64,000 nt of DNA from Micromonospora sp. NBC_00389 (GTDB lineage Bacteria; Actinomycetota; Actinomycetes; Mycobacteriales; Micromonosporaceae): NCBI RefSeq assembly GCF_036059255.1, contig NZ_CP107947.1, forward strand, positions 4,712,001 through 4,776,000. The letters run 5' to 3'. The notes beneath the pieces were generated by a model. It saw only the letters and a list, made by a program, of their open reading frames with translations. It searched no databases and had not been told where the DNA came from. Positions 27,301 through 36,976 of the stretch are shown here, piece after piece. Positions within the stretch are counted from its first letter, which is position 1. Each line of letters opens with the position of its first letter. The position numbers were made by a program, and so were the translations under genes.

Positions 27301-30046
27301 CGCCACCAGCTACGACTACGACAACGAGGGCGCGCAGACCCTGCGCAAGGTGAGAAGCGCCGACGAGGACTCGTCCAGCCGGACGATGTCCTGGCAGTAC
27401 TTCCCGGACGGCAAGGTGAAGGCACGCGCCGACGACGGCGTTCCGGTCGGCCGCAACGTCGTCCTCGTCGACAACTCCGACAGCCAGAACGTCTCCGTCA
27501 CAGGAACCTGGCCCGCGGCGACGTCGGCGACGAACAAGTACGGTCCCAACTACGCCACACACGCCGCCGGGACTGGGACCAACGCGTTCACGTGGAACCT
27601 CAACATCCCGAAGTCGGGCACTTATCAGGTGTACGCCCGCTACCCGACGGTGTCGGGCGCGGCGACCAACGCGGAATACACGGTCCGGCACGCGGCCGGC
27701 TCGGCAGTCGCCACCGTCAACCAGTCCGCCAACGCCGGCACCTGGGTGTCGCTGGGCTCGTTCAGCTTCACCGAAGGCAACACGCAGAAGATCACGTTGT
27801 CAGATCGGTCGGGCGGCACGGTCGCGGCCGACGCGATCAAACTGGTCCGCGACAACGGCGGTGAGACCGACGCCGAGAAGTACGACTACACGTACGGATA
27901 CGACCCAAACGGCAACCTGACGAGCATCGCCGACTCGTCACCGGGCGCCCGCATCGACTCGTACGCGATCACGTATACCGGCCTCAACCAGGTCGAGGAG
28001 GTGCGGGAGAAGCTCGCCGGCGTCGAGAAGAACAAGACGGTCTACGGCTACGACGACAACGGCGCACCGACCAAGGTCAGCAACAGCAAGCAGCACTCCC
28101 TGTTCGAGTACGACGTCCGCAGCCTCCTTCACAAGATCACTAACGGGAAGACGGCGACGGACCCGGACGCGAAGGTCACGACGTACTCCTACAACGACCG
28201 AGGCGACCGCACCCACGAGGTGAAGGGCAACGGCAACACCGTCGACAGCACCTACTACCTGGACGGGTTGCTGCGCACCCAGGTGGAGAACAAGCCTAAC
28301 GGCACGCTGGTCTCCGAACACACGATCGACTACGACCTCAACGCCAACCGCCTGCGCGACGTCAGCAGGAAGATGAACGCCGACAACCGCTCGGCGTACC
28401 TGGACTCGACAACGGACTACGGCTACGACCCGCGGGACCGGATCGCGACCTCGACCATCTCGGGCCACGGCGCGGGCACGGAGACCTACGTCCACGACGC
28501 GAACAACAACGTCATCTCGCAGACGGTCAAGGACGTGTCCACCACGTACGACTACGACCGCAACCGGCTCGTCGGTGCGACGACGTCCGGGATCACGGCG
28601 TCCTACAACTATGACCCGTTCGGCCGCCTGGACACGGTGACCGCGCTGGGACAGGTGTTGGAGCGCAACGTCTACGACGGCTTCGACCACGTCATCGAGA
28701 ACCGCAAGACGTCGGGCGGCACGACCTCGACAACGAAGTTCACGTTCGACCCGCTGGATCGCACCGCGTCGAAGACCGATGGCGCCGGCGGCGCGGACGA
28801 GAAGACCACGACGTTCAACTACCTGGGCCTCTCCGGTGAGGTGCTGGACGAGCAGGTCGCGGGGGAGATCACCAAGTCCTACCGATACTCCCCGTGGGGA
28901 GAGCGGCTCTCCCAGGTTACGCACGAGACGGACGGCACCGAGGAGAGCTCCTACTACGGCTACAACCCGCACACCGACGTCGAGACGTTGACCGACGCCG
29001 CAGGCGACACCAAGGCGACGTACGGATACACCGCCTACGGCAACGACGACACCAACCAGTTCACCGGCATCGACAAGCCCGACTCCACCGATCCGACCAA
29101 GGAGCCGTACAACGCATACCGCTTCAACTCCAAGCGGTGGGATCAGGCATCCGGCACGTACGACATGGGCTTCCGCGACTACAGCCCAAGACTCAACCGG
29201 TTCCTCACCCGGGACATGTACAACAGCGCGCTCGCCGACCTCGACCTCGGCCTGGACCCATGGACCAGCAACAGGTACGCGTTTGGTGGCGGCAACCCGG
29301 TCTCGGCGGTCGAGCTGGACGGACACCGGCCGTACGAGGACCCGCCGGACACCAGCTGGATGAACTACTACACGCAGAACGTCACCAACAAACCGACGAC
29401 CGGACAGTACGTGCCTGGCTTCGGCTGGGGCATCACCAGCGAGACGTTGTTCGGCTCGGTGTCGGTCTACGACGCGGACGGCAACCTGATCGCGGCGGAG
29501 GCGACGATCCGCAGTGGTGGTGGGCTGCTGCCAGGTGAGAGCGGCCGGCCCCTGACCGACCAGGACCTCGAGCAACGCGCGCTCAAGTGGGCCGAGCGGG
29601 AGGGCCTGCTGCAAAAGGGGAACACGCTGCGGATCGACGTGGACAAGCCGGATACGCCGCCGTGCAACAACTGCGGTGCCCACATGCGTCGCGCGGCCGA
29701 GACGCACGGCATGCGGATCTGGTACACCTCGCAAGGGACCACCACGGTCTACGGCGATGAGTTCTCCTCGGCACACCTCAAGGGCGCGGGCATCAAACCC
29801 ATCACGCCCAAGAGCTCGCAGGGCACGTTGTTCGAGCTGCCACCGACCAAGCCCAACGGCGGCACCGGCAAGCCGGGTGGACCGCGCGGCGGTGGCGCCG
29901 CCCGCGGGATGAACGGCACCGGAAACGCACTGGGCCTGCTTGGCTTCGGCGCGGACATGTACTTCTACTACAAGTACGGCCCGTGCGGGGTGTTCTACTA
30001 CGAAGTCGCCAACCCGGGGGCGTGTCAACCACAGATGACCGCCTAG
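21372..30046 (+). CDS. secreted RHS-repeat polymorphic toxin with DNRLRE and golvesin-like domains; one frameshift
   Basis: About 2,891 aa if a 1-nt loss is corrected. Order: signal-like helix at residues 1-26; a DNRLRE module near 330-450; a golvesin C-terminal-like module near 460-570; a second DNRLRE module near 780-980; RHS/YD repeats from about 1180, with another golvesin-like insert; and the RHS core motif (FNSKRWDQASGTYDMGFRDYSPRLNRFLTRD). A ~280-aa toxin region follows. Its end has VYDADGNLIAAE, then DLEQRALKWAE and PPCNNCGAHMRRAAE, the layout of Pput_2613-type deaminases: Glu and P-C-x2-C conserved, but Asp where the zinc-binding His is expected. GTG 21372 has GGAGG upstream. The frame shifts in the C run 24913-24917 (SMMRLGTP to LDFHPNPNPTKV). 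Confidence 0.87.
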
Positions 30047-30063
30047 CGCGGCGGCGCAACAGT

Positions 30064-30095
30064 GGAGACCCCGGCCGGCGTCGGCCGGGGTCTCC
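30064..30095 (+). terminator. hairpin terminator after the RHS toxin gene
   Basis: A perfect 14-bp stem (30064-30077 / 30082-30095) with loop GCGT, 17 nt after the toxin stop. It separates toxin transcription from the partner gene, whose own ribosome-binding site follows. Confidence 0.85.
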
Positions 30096-30147
30096 CGCGC
30101 CACCACAGGTAAGGTCCCGTCGGGGGCGACGCAGGAGGAGGGTGCAC

Positions 30148-31092
30148 GTGGATGCTGCGCAGTGGTGGGCCCTAGACGACGCCGGTGCGCGGCGGTCGGC
30201 GTCGTCGATCGCCGACCGCCTTGGCGTGCGTCTGGTCGAGGTCCGGTCGCACGAGTTCGCCGGGCGGCGGGGACCGGTGGCCCTGTTCGACGTCGCCGGT
30301 GCGCGGTTCGCCTTCGTTCCCGGCGGCCGCACGAGCGTCGGCTTCGACGGCGCCCGGTTCGCGCCCACTGAGGGGCAACGGCGCAGCTTCTCGGACAGAG
30401 CCGAGCAGCTCAACGTCGCGGACGACATCCAGGCCTACGTCGACGCGATGACCTCGCCGCCGCGTACGGTCGTCGTGCCCTCGCTGCTGGTCAGCGTGGC
30501 GGCGGTGGACGTGGCGGCGGTACCGGTTCCGGTCGACGACCCCCAGGTGGTCAGTTTGGTCACCAACGCGCGCGCCACGGGCGGTGGCCTCGGCGGTTCC
30601 CAGCCCCGGAGGGTGGAGTCGGCGGGGCGGGCCGTCGCGGTGCTCGGCGACGACTGGGCGATCGAACGGGCGTGGTTGATCCGGACGCCGACGCACGCCG
30701 AGGTTGTCGAACGGCTGGCCCAGCGGGGGCAGCGGCTGCTCTCCGCGCATGAGTGGGAGCACGCGTGCGGCGCGGGAGCGTCTACGCTCTTCCGGTGGGG
30801 CGACGTCGAACCCGAGGGTGTCGTGCACACGCTGGCGGCCGGCCCGCACCGGGAAGCCAACCTTTTCGGGCTTCAGATCGGCCAGAACCCGTACGACGAG
30901 GAGTGGACAGCTGAGCCCGCCGTGGTCCGGGGCGGCGACGGCGGCAGCATGGCGCATTCCGGCATCGGCGGGTTTCCCAGCTGGCTTGCCCTGGCGACGG
31001 CCTACCGGGACCCCCACTACGAGCAGTGGTTACGCACCGACAGCGACATGCTCGACCGGGTGCTGGTCAGACCGGCGATCCTGGTGCCGTAG
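30148..31092 (+). CDS. FGE/SUMF1-like fold protein, candidate immunity partner of the RHS toxin
   Basis: 314 aa. GTG 30148 is chosen because AGGAGG ends about 9 nt upstream; a GTG 6 nt earlier is too close. The N-terminal half (WWALDDAGARRSASSIADRLGVRLVEV, FAFVPGG) is unassigned. The C-terminal half contains LLSAHEWEHACGAGASTLFRWGD and later MAHSGIGGFPSW. This resembles the formylglycine-generating-enzyme/sulfatase-modifying fold (R-L-P-T-E-A-E-W-E-Y-A-C-R-G, W-G-D). The two active-site Cys of true FGE are not evident, so it is probably non-enzymatic. Its place directly after the toxin tip suggests immunity. Confidence 0.65.
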   Translation: MDAAQWWALDDAGARRSASSIADRLGVRLVEVRSHEFAGRRGPVALFDVAGARFAFVPGGRTSVGFDGARFAPTEGQRRSFSDRAEQLNVADDIQAYVDAMTSPPRTVVVPSLLVSVAAVDVAAVPVPVDDPQVVSLVTNARATGGGLGGSQPRRVESAGRAVAVLGDDWAIERAWLIRTPTHAEVVERLAQRGQRLLSAHEWEHACGAGASTLFRWGDVEPEGVVHTLAAGPHREANLFGLQIGQNPYDEEWTAEPAVVRGGDGGSMAHSGIGGFPSWLALATAYRDPHYEQWLRTDSDMLDRVLVRPAILVP

Positions 31093-31277
31093 CCCGCCTG
31101 GTCGATCCCGACGTCGCCTGTCAAGCGTGACGCACGTCGACTCCGTCACACGGATACGCCGTACGCACCCATTGATGCTCGTCGCCAGCGCGGAGGTAAC
31201 GGTCGTGTTCCAAGGGCACGTGCCGAGTCGCGATCGACGCGCTCTCGGTCGGCACCTGCACCACGGTCGTTTCAAGA

Positions 31278-32073
31278 TCATGTGGTGAGTTGGAGGATGG
31301 TGAAGGGTCGGTGCATGTCGCGGCTGGCCCAGCGGGTGGCTTCGGTGATGTCGTGGCGTCCGGCCAGGCGTATTGCTCCGATGGCGAGGTTGCGCAGGGT
31401 GGCCATGATGCGGGGGCCGGAGCGGGTTCGGGTGGTGGAGGCGTCTTCGGCGTAGAGGGTGTCGCGCAGCCAGTGCAATGACTCGACGCCCCAGTGGCTT
31501 TGGGTGTAGCCGGCCAGGTCGGCGGGGCTGGCGATGGTGGCGGGTAGGTTGGTGACGCCGAGCGCGGCGGCGGCGCTGGGGTGCCCTCCGGCCAGGTCGG
31601 TGACGTAGCGTTCGACGAGGTAGACCTGTGCGGCGTGGGGGGAACGGCAGGTCGGGCGGCGCGGGAAGCACCCGGATCGTGCGTCGGGTGATCCGGGCGT
31701 GGCCGATGTCGGTGTGGCAGTACGCGATCGGGGTCTGCGACCAGGGCAGGGCGTTGACCGCGGTGTAGAGGGCTTGACGGTTCTCCTTGACGGGCAACAC
31801 GTAGAAGCCTTCGCGGGCGTGGATGTGCGCCGCGGTCGCCTTGACGGTGTGTAACGCATCGGCGGTGACCACGGCATCGCGTAGATCCTGGATCTGGTCC
31901 AGAACCTCGGTGGCGTGCGGCACCTCGTTGGACTTGGTGTCGATCTGGGTTTGCGCGGCGACGACGGTGACGTCGCCGGGCCGGCCGGCCAACGCCGCGA
32001 GGAGGTGAACCTGGGTGCCGTCGGCGTCGGTGGCGCCGCGGACCACCTTGCCGTCGAGGCGTACCTGCATCAA
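31278..32073 (-). pseudogene. ISAs1-family transposase, truncated and frameshifted
   Basis: Pieces read VRLDGKVVRGATDADG, VVTADALHTVKATAAHIHA, YVLPVKENRQALY and, in another frame, YTQSHWGVESLHWLRDTLY then EDASTTRTRSGPRIMATLRN. These are the catalytic core and C-terminus of an ISAs1/H-repeat DDE transposase. The frame shifts near 31650. The N-terminal ~100 residues are missing because another IS begins at 32074. Nothing else is recognised between 31093 and 31277. Confidence 0.8.
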
Positions 32074-33254
32074 CCTGTTGGGCTCGTAAATTCGGTTCGG
32101 TGGCTGTGACGTGCGGCTTTGTGCGAGGTCGGTCCAATCAGGGCGGCGACGATCCAAGGTATGGCAGCCTCGCTGGTGTACCTGCTCCTGCGTCAGGTCC
32201 TGCAGATGCTGACCCAGCTCGCCTGGGACGGCGGCGCGAAGGACGTCGAACTCCTGGTCTTACGGCATCAGGTGGCGGTGCTGCGCCGGCAGGTGCACCG
32301 ACCCGATCTCCAGCCCGCGGACCGGGCGGTGCTGGCGGCGTTGTCGCGGCTGCTGCCTCTCGGCAACACTGGGCGGCGTTCTTCGTCACCCCGGCGACCC
32401 TGCTGCGCTGGCATCGACAGCTGATCGCACGACATTGGACCTACCCACACGCGCGACCCGGCTGGCCACCCGTAGACCGCGGGATCCGGGAACTGGTCCT
32501 GCGCCTGGCCGCGGAGAACCCGACCTGGGGGGCATCGCCGGGTGCAGGGTGAGCTGGCTCGTCTGGGCTACCGGCTCGCGGCCAGCACGGTATGGAAGAT
32601 CCTGCACCAGGCCGGCGTCGACCCGGCACCCCGCCGAACGGGACCGACCTGGAAGCAGTTCCTGACCGCTCAGGCACACACCATCTTGGCCTGCGACTTC
32701 TTCACCGTCGACACCGTGCTCCTGAAACGGATCTACGTACTGTTCTTCATCGAGCTCGCCACGCGGCACGTCCACGTCGTCGGTGTCACCGCACACCCGA
32801 CCGGCACCTGGGTCACTCAGCAAGCACGGAACCTGCTCATGAGCGTCGACCAGCGCGCCGATGGGATCCGGTTCCTGCTCCGCGATCGCGACACGAAGTT
32901 CACCGCCGCCTTCGACACGGTCTTCACCGCAGCGGACATCGACGTGATTCGAACACCGCCACAAGCGCCGAGGGCGAACGCCTACGCGGAACGGTGGGTC
33001 GGCACGGTGCGGCGCGAGTGCACTGACCGGATGCTCATCGCCGGCGAACGGCACCTGTCGAGCGTCCTGACCGAGTACACCAAGCATTACAACGGCCACC
33101 GGCCACACCGATCACTCGGCCAGCGACCACCGAACCCGCCACCGCAGGTCGTTAATCTCAGCAGTGCTCGCGTCCAACGACGCCCGATCCTGGGCGGATT
33201 GATCAACGAATCCTCGCAGGCAGCGTAGGCCGAATCTGATTTACGAGCCCGGCA
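32074..33254 (+). mobile_element. IS element with rve-type transposase
   Basis: The terminal inverted repeats match: left GGGCTCGTAAATTCGGTTCG, and the right end in reverse complement GGGCTCGTAAATCAGATTCG. The element inserted into, and cut off the 5' end of, the ISAs1-type gene. No target duplication was identified. Confidence 0.75.
32161..33228 (+). pseudogene. integrase-core (rve) transposase, IS3/IS481-like, two frameshifts
   Basis: About 355 aa when repaired. It begins MAASLVYLLLRQVLQMLTQL, with an N-terminal HTH region ([14 protein letters not shown]...WHRQLIARHWTYPH). The rve catalytic core has ILACDFFTVDTV (first Asp), FLLRDRDTKF (second Asp) and AYAERWVGTVRREC (Glu). The frame is broken by a 2-nt CT insertion near 32357 and one extra G in the run at 32526-32531. 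The catalytic half is intact from ~32542. A shorter relative is at 46946-47226. Confidence 0.8.
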
Positions 33255-33256
33255 GG

Positions 33257-33598
33257 TTAGGCGTCGGTGTAGTACCCCCATTCCTCTGCGCCAAGGGACC
33301 GGAAGCCCGCCAGTCTGGCCTTCGCGTTCATCCAAGACCGAGGCCCCCAAGAGTCGAGCCACGCAGGTGGGGTTCTGTCAGGCGGTTGGTAGCCGGCCCA
33401 CGGGTCCTCCTCGGCCTGATCCTCTGGGGCTCCGCTTTCATTGTCCTCGCCAGCGCGACCGTCCGAACTCTCGGTCGACTGGTCGACCCCGCCAAGGTCC
33501 GCATCGCCGCCAGTCGGCGGGGTTCCCTCATCTGCGGAATCAAGATCGTCAACAGCCATCTTGCCATTCTCGCCAAGAACCCCCTCGGCCGCATCCAC
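33257..33598 (-). CDS. hypothetical acidic Pro-rich protein, 113 aa, probably truncated
   Basis: Contains a long Asp/Glu/Gly/Pro-rich stretch, then PPAWLDSWGPRSWMNAKARL and AGFRSLGAEEWGYYTDA, plausibly the natural C-terminus of a larger protein. Its upstream part would run into the IS5 element at 33763. A 130-aa frame on the opposite strand (33386-33778) covers the same DNA and cannot be excluded. Low confidence. Confidence 0.35.
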   Translation of the reverse strand: MDAAEGVLGENGKMAVDDLDSADEGTPPTGGDADLGGVDQSTESSDGRAGEDNESGAPEDQAEEDPWAGYQPPDRTPPAWLDSWGPRSWMNAKARLAGFRSLGAEEWGYYTDA

Positions 33599-33762
33599 AC
33601 TCCGGGGCTACTCGACGTCGCTGGCCTTCGAACACGGATCGAGATGCTTGGCGACGAATTCAACCCTGGTCAACTGAATGTCGAGATCCTCCGTTACATG
33701 GCAATTGCGGAGTGCTCCGCAGTCCTGTCAGGCTGGTCGTCTGGGCCGGAGGCCGAGGCTCT

Positions 33763-34652
33763 AAGGGACGTCTCGTAACTGGGTGAAGGTGTTGCCCGGC
33801 GCCAGACCGGCGATCAGCCGGCGAGGATGATGTTGTGGAGGTTGGCGATGCCGGAAGCGGCGTCGGCCAATGTGTGAGCGGCGCGGCGGTAGTCACGCAG
33901 GATCTTGAAGCACTTCATCCTGGCCAGGGCGTGTTCGACCCCTGCACGGACCCTCCGGTGTTCGACGTTGAGGGCTTCTTTCCAGGCCGGCAGGTCACCG
34001 CCGTCGGCGGGCTTGCGGTACGGGATGATCACCTCGGGGTTGCCGCGGTAGCCGCCGTCGGCCATCACCGGCCGCCCGGCGAGTTTCTCCTCGATGCCGC
34101 TGGTGCGGTAGACGATCGTGTCGTTGCGGTTGCCCGGCTGTGGGTCGCCGACGGCGATGACCAGGCGGGTGCTGGCGTCGATGGCGACCTGCAGGTTCGT
34201 CGAGTACCGGTAGTTCTTGCTGCGGGCGGCCAGTCGGTGATCGCGGGTGGGAATCAGGGTGCCGTCGACGATGGCGATCTGCTCGACCGGCCGCCGCAGC
34301 ACCGGCGCGAGGGCCAGCAACGGGCCGAGAGTGTCGATGACCCGGTGCGCGGCCGAGTGCGACACCCCGAACAGCGGCCCGATCTGGCGCATCGTCAGGT
34401 TCGTGCGCCAGTAGGTGGCCACCAGCAACACCCGATCGGGAAGGTCCAAGGCCCACTGCCGGCCCGGCCGGCCATCGGCGATGCCGTCACCGCCACGCTC
34501 GGCGACCACGCGGACCAGCTTGCGGAACTGGGCGGGCTGCAGCCCCGTGAACGGAAAGATCCACTCCGGGCGGGCCGCGGTGATCACCTGCACCCAGGCA
34601 TCCTGACCGACCATCCACAACGGACAGACACCGGGGTTACGAGACGTCCCTT
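33763..34652 (-). mobile_element. IS5-family element, copy 1
   Basis: Inverted termini AAGGGACGTCTCGTAAC / GTTACGAGACGTCCCTT are flanked by TA on both sides, consistent with a short target duplication. A second copy with the same ends lies at 50313-51202. Its right end almost abuts the left end of the next IS. Confidence 0.88.
33814..34620 (-). CDS. IS5-family transposase, copy 1
   Basis: 268 aa as listed from TTG 34620; ATG 34614 is an equally good start. An N-terminal HTH (LTMRQIGPLFGVSHSAAHRVI) is followed by a DDE_Tnp_4-type core: IAIVDGTLIPTRDHR (first Asp), VMADGGYRGNPEVIIPYRK (second Asp) and VEHALARMKCFKILRDYR (Glu). The frame is intact, so the element may be active. The protein is close to its plus-strand paralogue at 50345. 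Confidence 0.9.
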   Translation of the reverse strand: MWMVGQDAWVQVITAARPEWIFPFTGLQPAQFRKLVRVVAERGGDGIADGRPGRQWALDLPDRVLLVATYWRTNLTMRQIGPLFGVSHSAAHRVIDTLGPLLALAPVLRRPVEQIAIVDGTLIPTRDHRLAARSKNYRYSTNLQVAIDASTRLVIAVGDPQPGNRNDTIVYRTSGIEEKLAGRPVMADGGYRGNPEVIIPYRKPADGGDLPAWKEALNVEHRRVRAGVEHALARMKCFKILRDYRRAAHTLADAASGIANLHNIILAG

Positions 34653-34655
34653 ACG

Positions 34656-35704
34656 ACCTCGTGCATGGTTGTGGGTGCTGGGTGGGATGATCTTCGGATG
34701 GTTCGGTCCACTGTGGTGTCTCATCGTCGTGTGACGGGCTTGTCCGTGGAGGTCCTCGCCGAGCTGGTGGCCGAGTTGGGTCCGGTGTGGCAGGACCGGC
34801 AGCAGGCCCGGTTGACTGCCCGGACCCGGCGGCGGGCGGTGGGTGCCGGTGCCCGCTACCGGCTGGTCTTCGTTGACCGGCTGCTGGCCACCCTGGTCTG
34901 CCTGCGCCACGGCGTGACCCACGATGTGCTGGCGGCGTGGTTCGGGGTGGACCGCTCCACGATCAGCCGTGCGGTGGGCGAGATCCGACCGCTGCTGGCC
35001 GAGCGGGGCTGCCGGGTGCCAGGCGGCGTGCGACTGCGCACCCTGGCCGACGTGGTCGCCTACCTGGATCATGTGCGGGCGGCGGCGTTGATGGACGCCA
35101 CCGAGATCCGCGTCCGCCGTCCCAATGCCGGCCGGGCCGGACGACAGCGGTTCGTGTCCGGGAAGTCGCGCACCAACGCGATCAAGGCCCTGGTCCTCAG
35201 CGACACACACGGGCGGTTGTTGTTCTGCGGCGCCACCGCGCGCGGCAGCACCGCCGACATCACTCAAGCTCGCCAGGCCGGTCTGACGCACTGGCTGGAC
35301 CACACCGTCGGGGTGCGCATCCTCGCCGACGCCGGCTATCAGGGCCTGGGCGCCCAGACAGGCGGCCAGGTGATCACCCCGACACTGCGGCACCACAAGA
35401 AAGCCCTGGAACGCCTGCCTGGCATCGCCGAACTACGCCAAGCCCAGCGCCGCGAACACGCCCGCCGCCGGGTGCGCGTCGAGCACGCCATCGCCCACCT
35501 GAAGAACTGGCGCAGCCTGACCCGCCACCTCGGCCGCCGCGACAGCCTCGACACCACCATCCGCGCCGTCGCCGGCCTGCTGTCCGACCACCAACACACC
35601 GACCGCGGCAAACCCATCGCCGCCATCACCGCCGGCCCCGCCGTGTGAACCCTTACCCGAGGCCGAGGGCACTCCCACACTGCGGACAACCATGCACGAA
35701 GTCG
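34656..35704 (+). mobile_element. IS5-superfamily (IS112-like) element
   Basis: The left end CGTGCATGGTTGT and the right end in reverse complement CGTGCATGGTTGT form inverted repeats around one transposase gene. It lies directly beside IS5 copy 1. Confidence 0.75.
34698..35648 (+). CDS. IS5-family (IS112-like) transposase
   Basis: 316 aa. The HTH region (LATLVCLRHGVTHDVLAAWF, then GVDRSTISRAVGEIRPLL) is followed by the DDE core: ALMDATEIRVRRP, ILADAGYQGLG and VEHAIAHLKNWRSLTRHLGR. The ATG at 34698 follows the left end by ~40 nt and gives the family length. The frame is complete. This group is common in Streptomyces and Micromonospora. Confidence 0.9.
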   Translation: MVRSTVVSHRRVTGLSVEVLAELVAELGPVWQDRQQARLTARTRRRAVGAGARYRLVFVDRLLATLVCLRHGVTHDVLAAWFGVDRSTISRAVGEIRPLLAERGCRVPGGVRLRTLADVVAYLDHVRAAALMDATEIRVRRPNAGRAGRQRFVSGKSRTNAIKALVLSDTHGRLLFCGATARGSTADITQARQAGLTHWLDHTVGVRILADAGYQGLGAQTGGQVITPTLRHHKKALERLPGIAELRQAQRREHARRRVRVEHAIAHLKNWRSLTRHLGRRDSLDTTIRAVAGLLSDHQHTDRGKPIAAITAGPAV

Positions 35705-36129
35705 TTAGCAACGGCTTCGGCAGCCCTATCCTCCGCACGGCCTTTATGGCTCGAAGACACCAACCTCCCTCTCGCGCCTGCGTACGGACACTCCTTGAGC
35801 AGACGTGCCGGGCGCGAGCATGGCGCATCGGGCCCACACGGGCTCGACGGGTGGAAGCAGCACCAGCCTTGTCCAGTCCAGCGCGATGGATCGACGCTGC
35901 GGGGTGGGGACGAGCACGGACCATCGGCAAAGCGCTCGGCGAGTTCTCTCATGTCAGTCTGAAGCCCTGTGGGAGGGCGCCCGTGACTTCCTCGTACAAC
36001 TCTCCACCGAGCCCGACGATCTGGTGCGTCGTCATACCGCACGCGGGCACGTCATCGACCTTGTGGCATACATGCTCGGCCACGCACCGGCGCAGCGACC
36101 AGGGCACACTCGAAGAACAGGCGGACTAG
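35705..36129. other. no confident gene
   Basis: About 425 nt between the IS112-like element and the KAP remnant. Short frames on both strands, one ending ARDFLVQLSTEPDDLVRRH, look partly protein-like but match nothing I recognise. Likely decayed coding DNA. Confidence 0.4.
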
Positions 36130-36378
36130 GCCAGCAAAGCGCTGCATGCGCTTGCCCGTCCGACGCTGGTCGTCATCGACGACGTCGACCGGCTGCAGCC
36201 CGAGCAACTCCTGGCGGTGTTCCGGGCTGTGCGTGTGCTGGGCCTGCTGCCGCACGTGCACTATGTCCTCGCCTCGTTCTACAACACCTCGAACTACTCC
36301 TTCGCCAACCTCCTGGCTGACGCCGATGGGCTGGCGGACAACCTGGCCAGCAGAGGGTTACCGACGGTTGCTGGGTGA
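36130..36378 (+). pseudogene. KAP-family P-loop NTPase fragment
   Basis: Open frame without a start: ALARPTLVVIDDVDRLQPEQ, then LLAVFRAVRVLGLLPHVHYVLASFY. This is the Walker B and sensor region of a KAP NTPase, a family seen in membrane-associated and phage-defence systems. The Walker A half and the C-terminus are gone. A stop precedes it in frame at 36127. Confidence 0.7.
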
Positions 36379-36535
36379 TGATCGCTTGCTCGGTGTGTGC
36401 TCCAGCGGTCGGAGCAACGGCGGGTGACAGCGGTGGGCGCGGCTGGGCCCTCCTGAGCACTCGTGGCAAACCGCTGGCAGGTACCCTAGGGCCTCGCGCC
36501 CTCGTAGCTCAGGGGATAGAGCATCGGTTTCCTAA
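36366..36535 (+). repeat. direct repeat, tRNA-Arg 5'-half locus, copy 2
   Basis: The counterpart of 18430-18599 in the same orientation. The last 44 nt (through the anticodon loop CCTAA) are identical; divergence starts immediately after the loop. Confidence 0.7.
36498..36535 (+). tRNA. tRNA-Arg(CCU) 5' half, incomplete (second copy)
   Basis: Identical to copy 1 from the acceptor strand GCCCTCG to the anticodon loop CCTAA. The anticodon stem cannot close here (GACGG follows) and no T arm exists. The next 440 nt (36536-36976) are less GC-rich in places (T-rich 36540-36600). They hold no gene, apart from a 10-bp inverted repeat AAGTGCCTTC/GAAGGCACTT at 36905/36962 ahead of the IS1380 gene. Confidence 0.7.
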
Positions 36536-36976
36536 GACGGTGCTCTATCTGTTTTTTCGGGCTCGATACCTGCTGTTTCCCATTTTCGTCTCTTGTTTAC
36601 TGGTCGCACCGGCATGTTGCTGTGCTCGCTTGCTGAAGATCAGCAGGAGGAACTTCAGTCCTGTTTAGACCGCAGTTCGGGTGGTCCGGTGTGTCGTTGC
36701 TACGGTCTTCCGATTTCCCCGCGCTGCGTCAGTTTCGGGATGCCGCGAGAGCTTGGGTCAGCAGCGCGGCCAGCTTGGCTGCGCGTGCCGGGTGGTGGTG
36801 GTGACCGATCCAGGTGACTCGTCCGATGAGGTGTTCGGCGAAGGCGGGGTGGCTAGCCTCGGCCCTTCGTTAAGGGCTGTCCACGGGCTGGGCAGGAAAC
36901 AAAGAAGTGCCTTCTGATCAGGGAAAATAGGGCTTGTCGAAGGTCCCATGTTCCTGTCACGGAAGGCACTTGCTGG

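Noticed and set aside
24833..27691. A 952-aa open frame on the minus strand
   Set aside because: It is antisense to the RHS repeats. Its composition is Val/Arg/Gly-rich, without domains, as produced by high-GC third codon positions on the opposite strand.
27938..30106. A 722-aa open frame on the minus strand
   Set aside because: Antisense to the toxin C-terminal half; no similarity and no ribosome-binding site.
33386..33778. A 130-aa plus-strand frame with one hydrophobic segment
   Set aside because: It overlaps the acidic minus-strand frame and ends in the IS5 terminus. I could not decide firmly and kept only the minus-strand frame at low confidence.
18562..36535. Functional tRNA-Arg genes
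   Set aside because: Both copies lack the T arm and the 3' acceptor strand.
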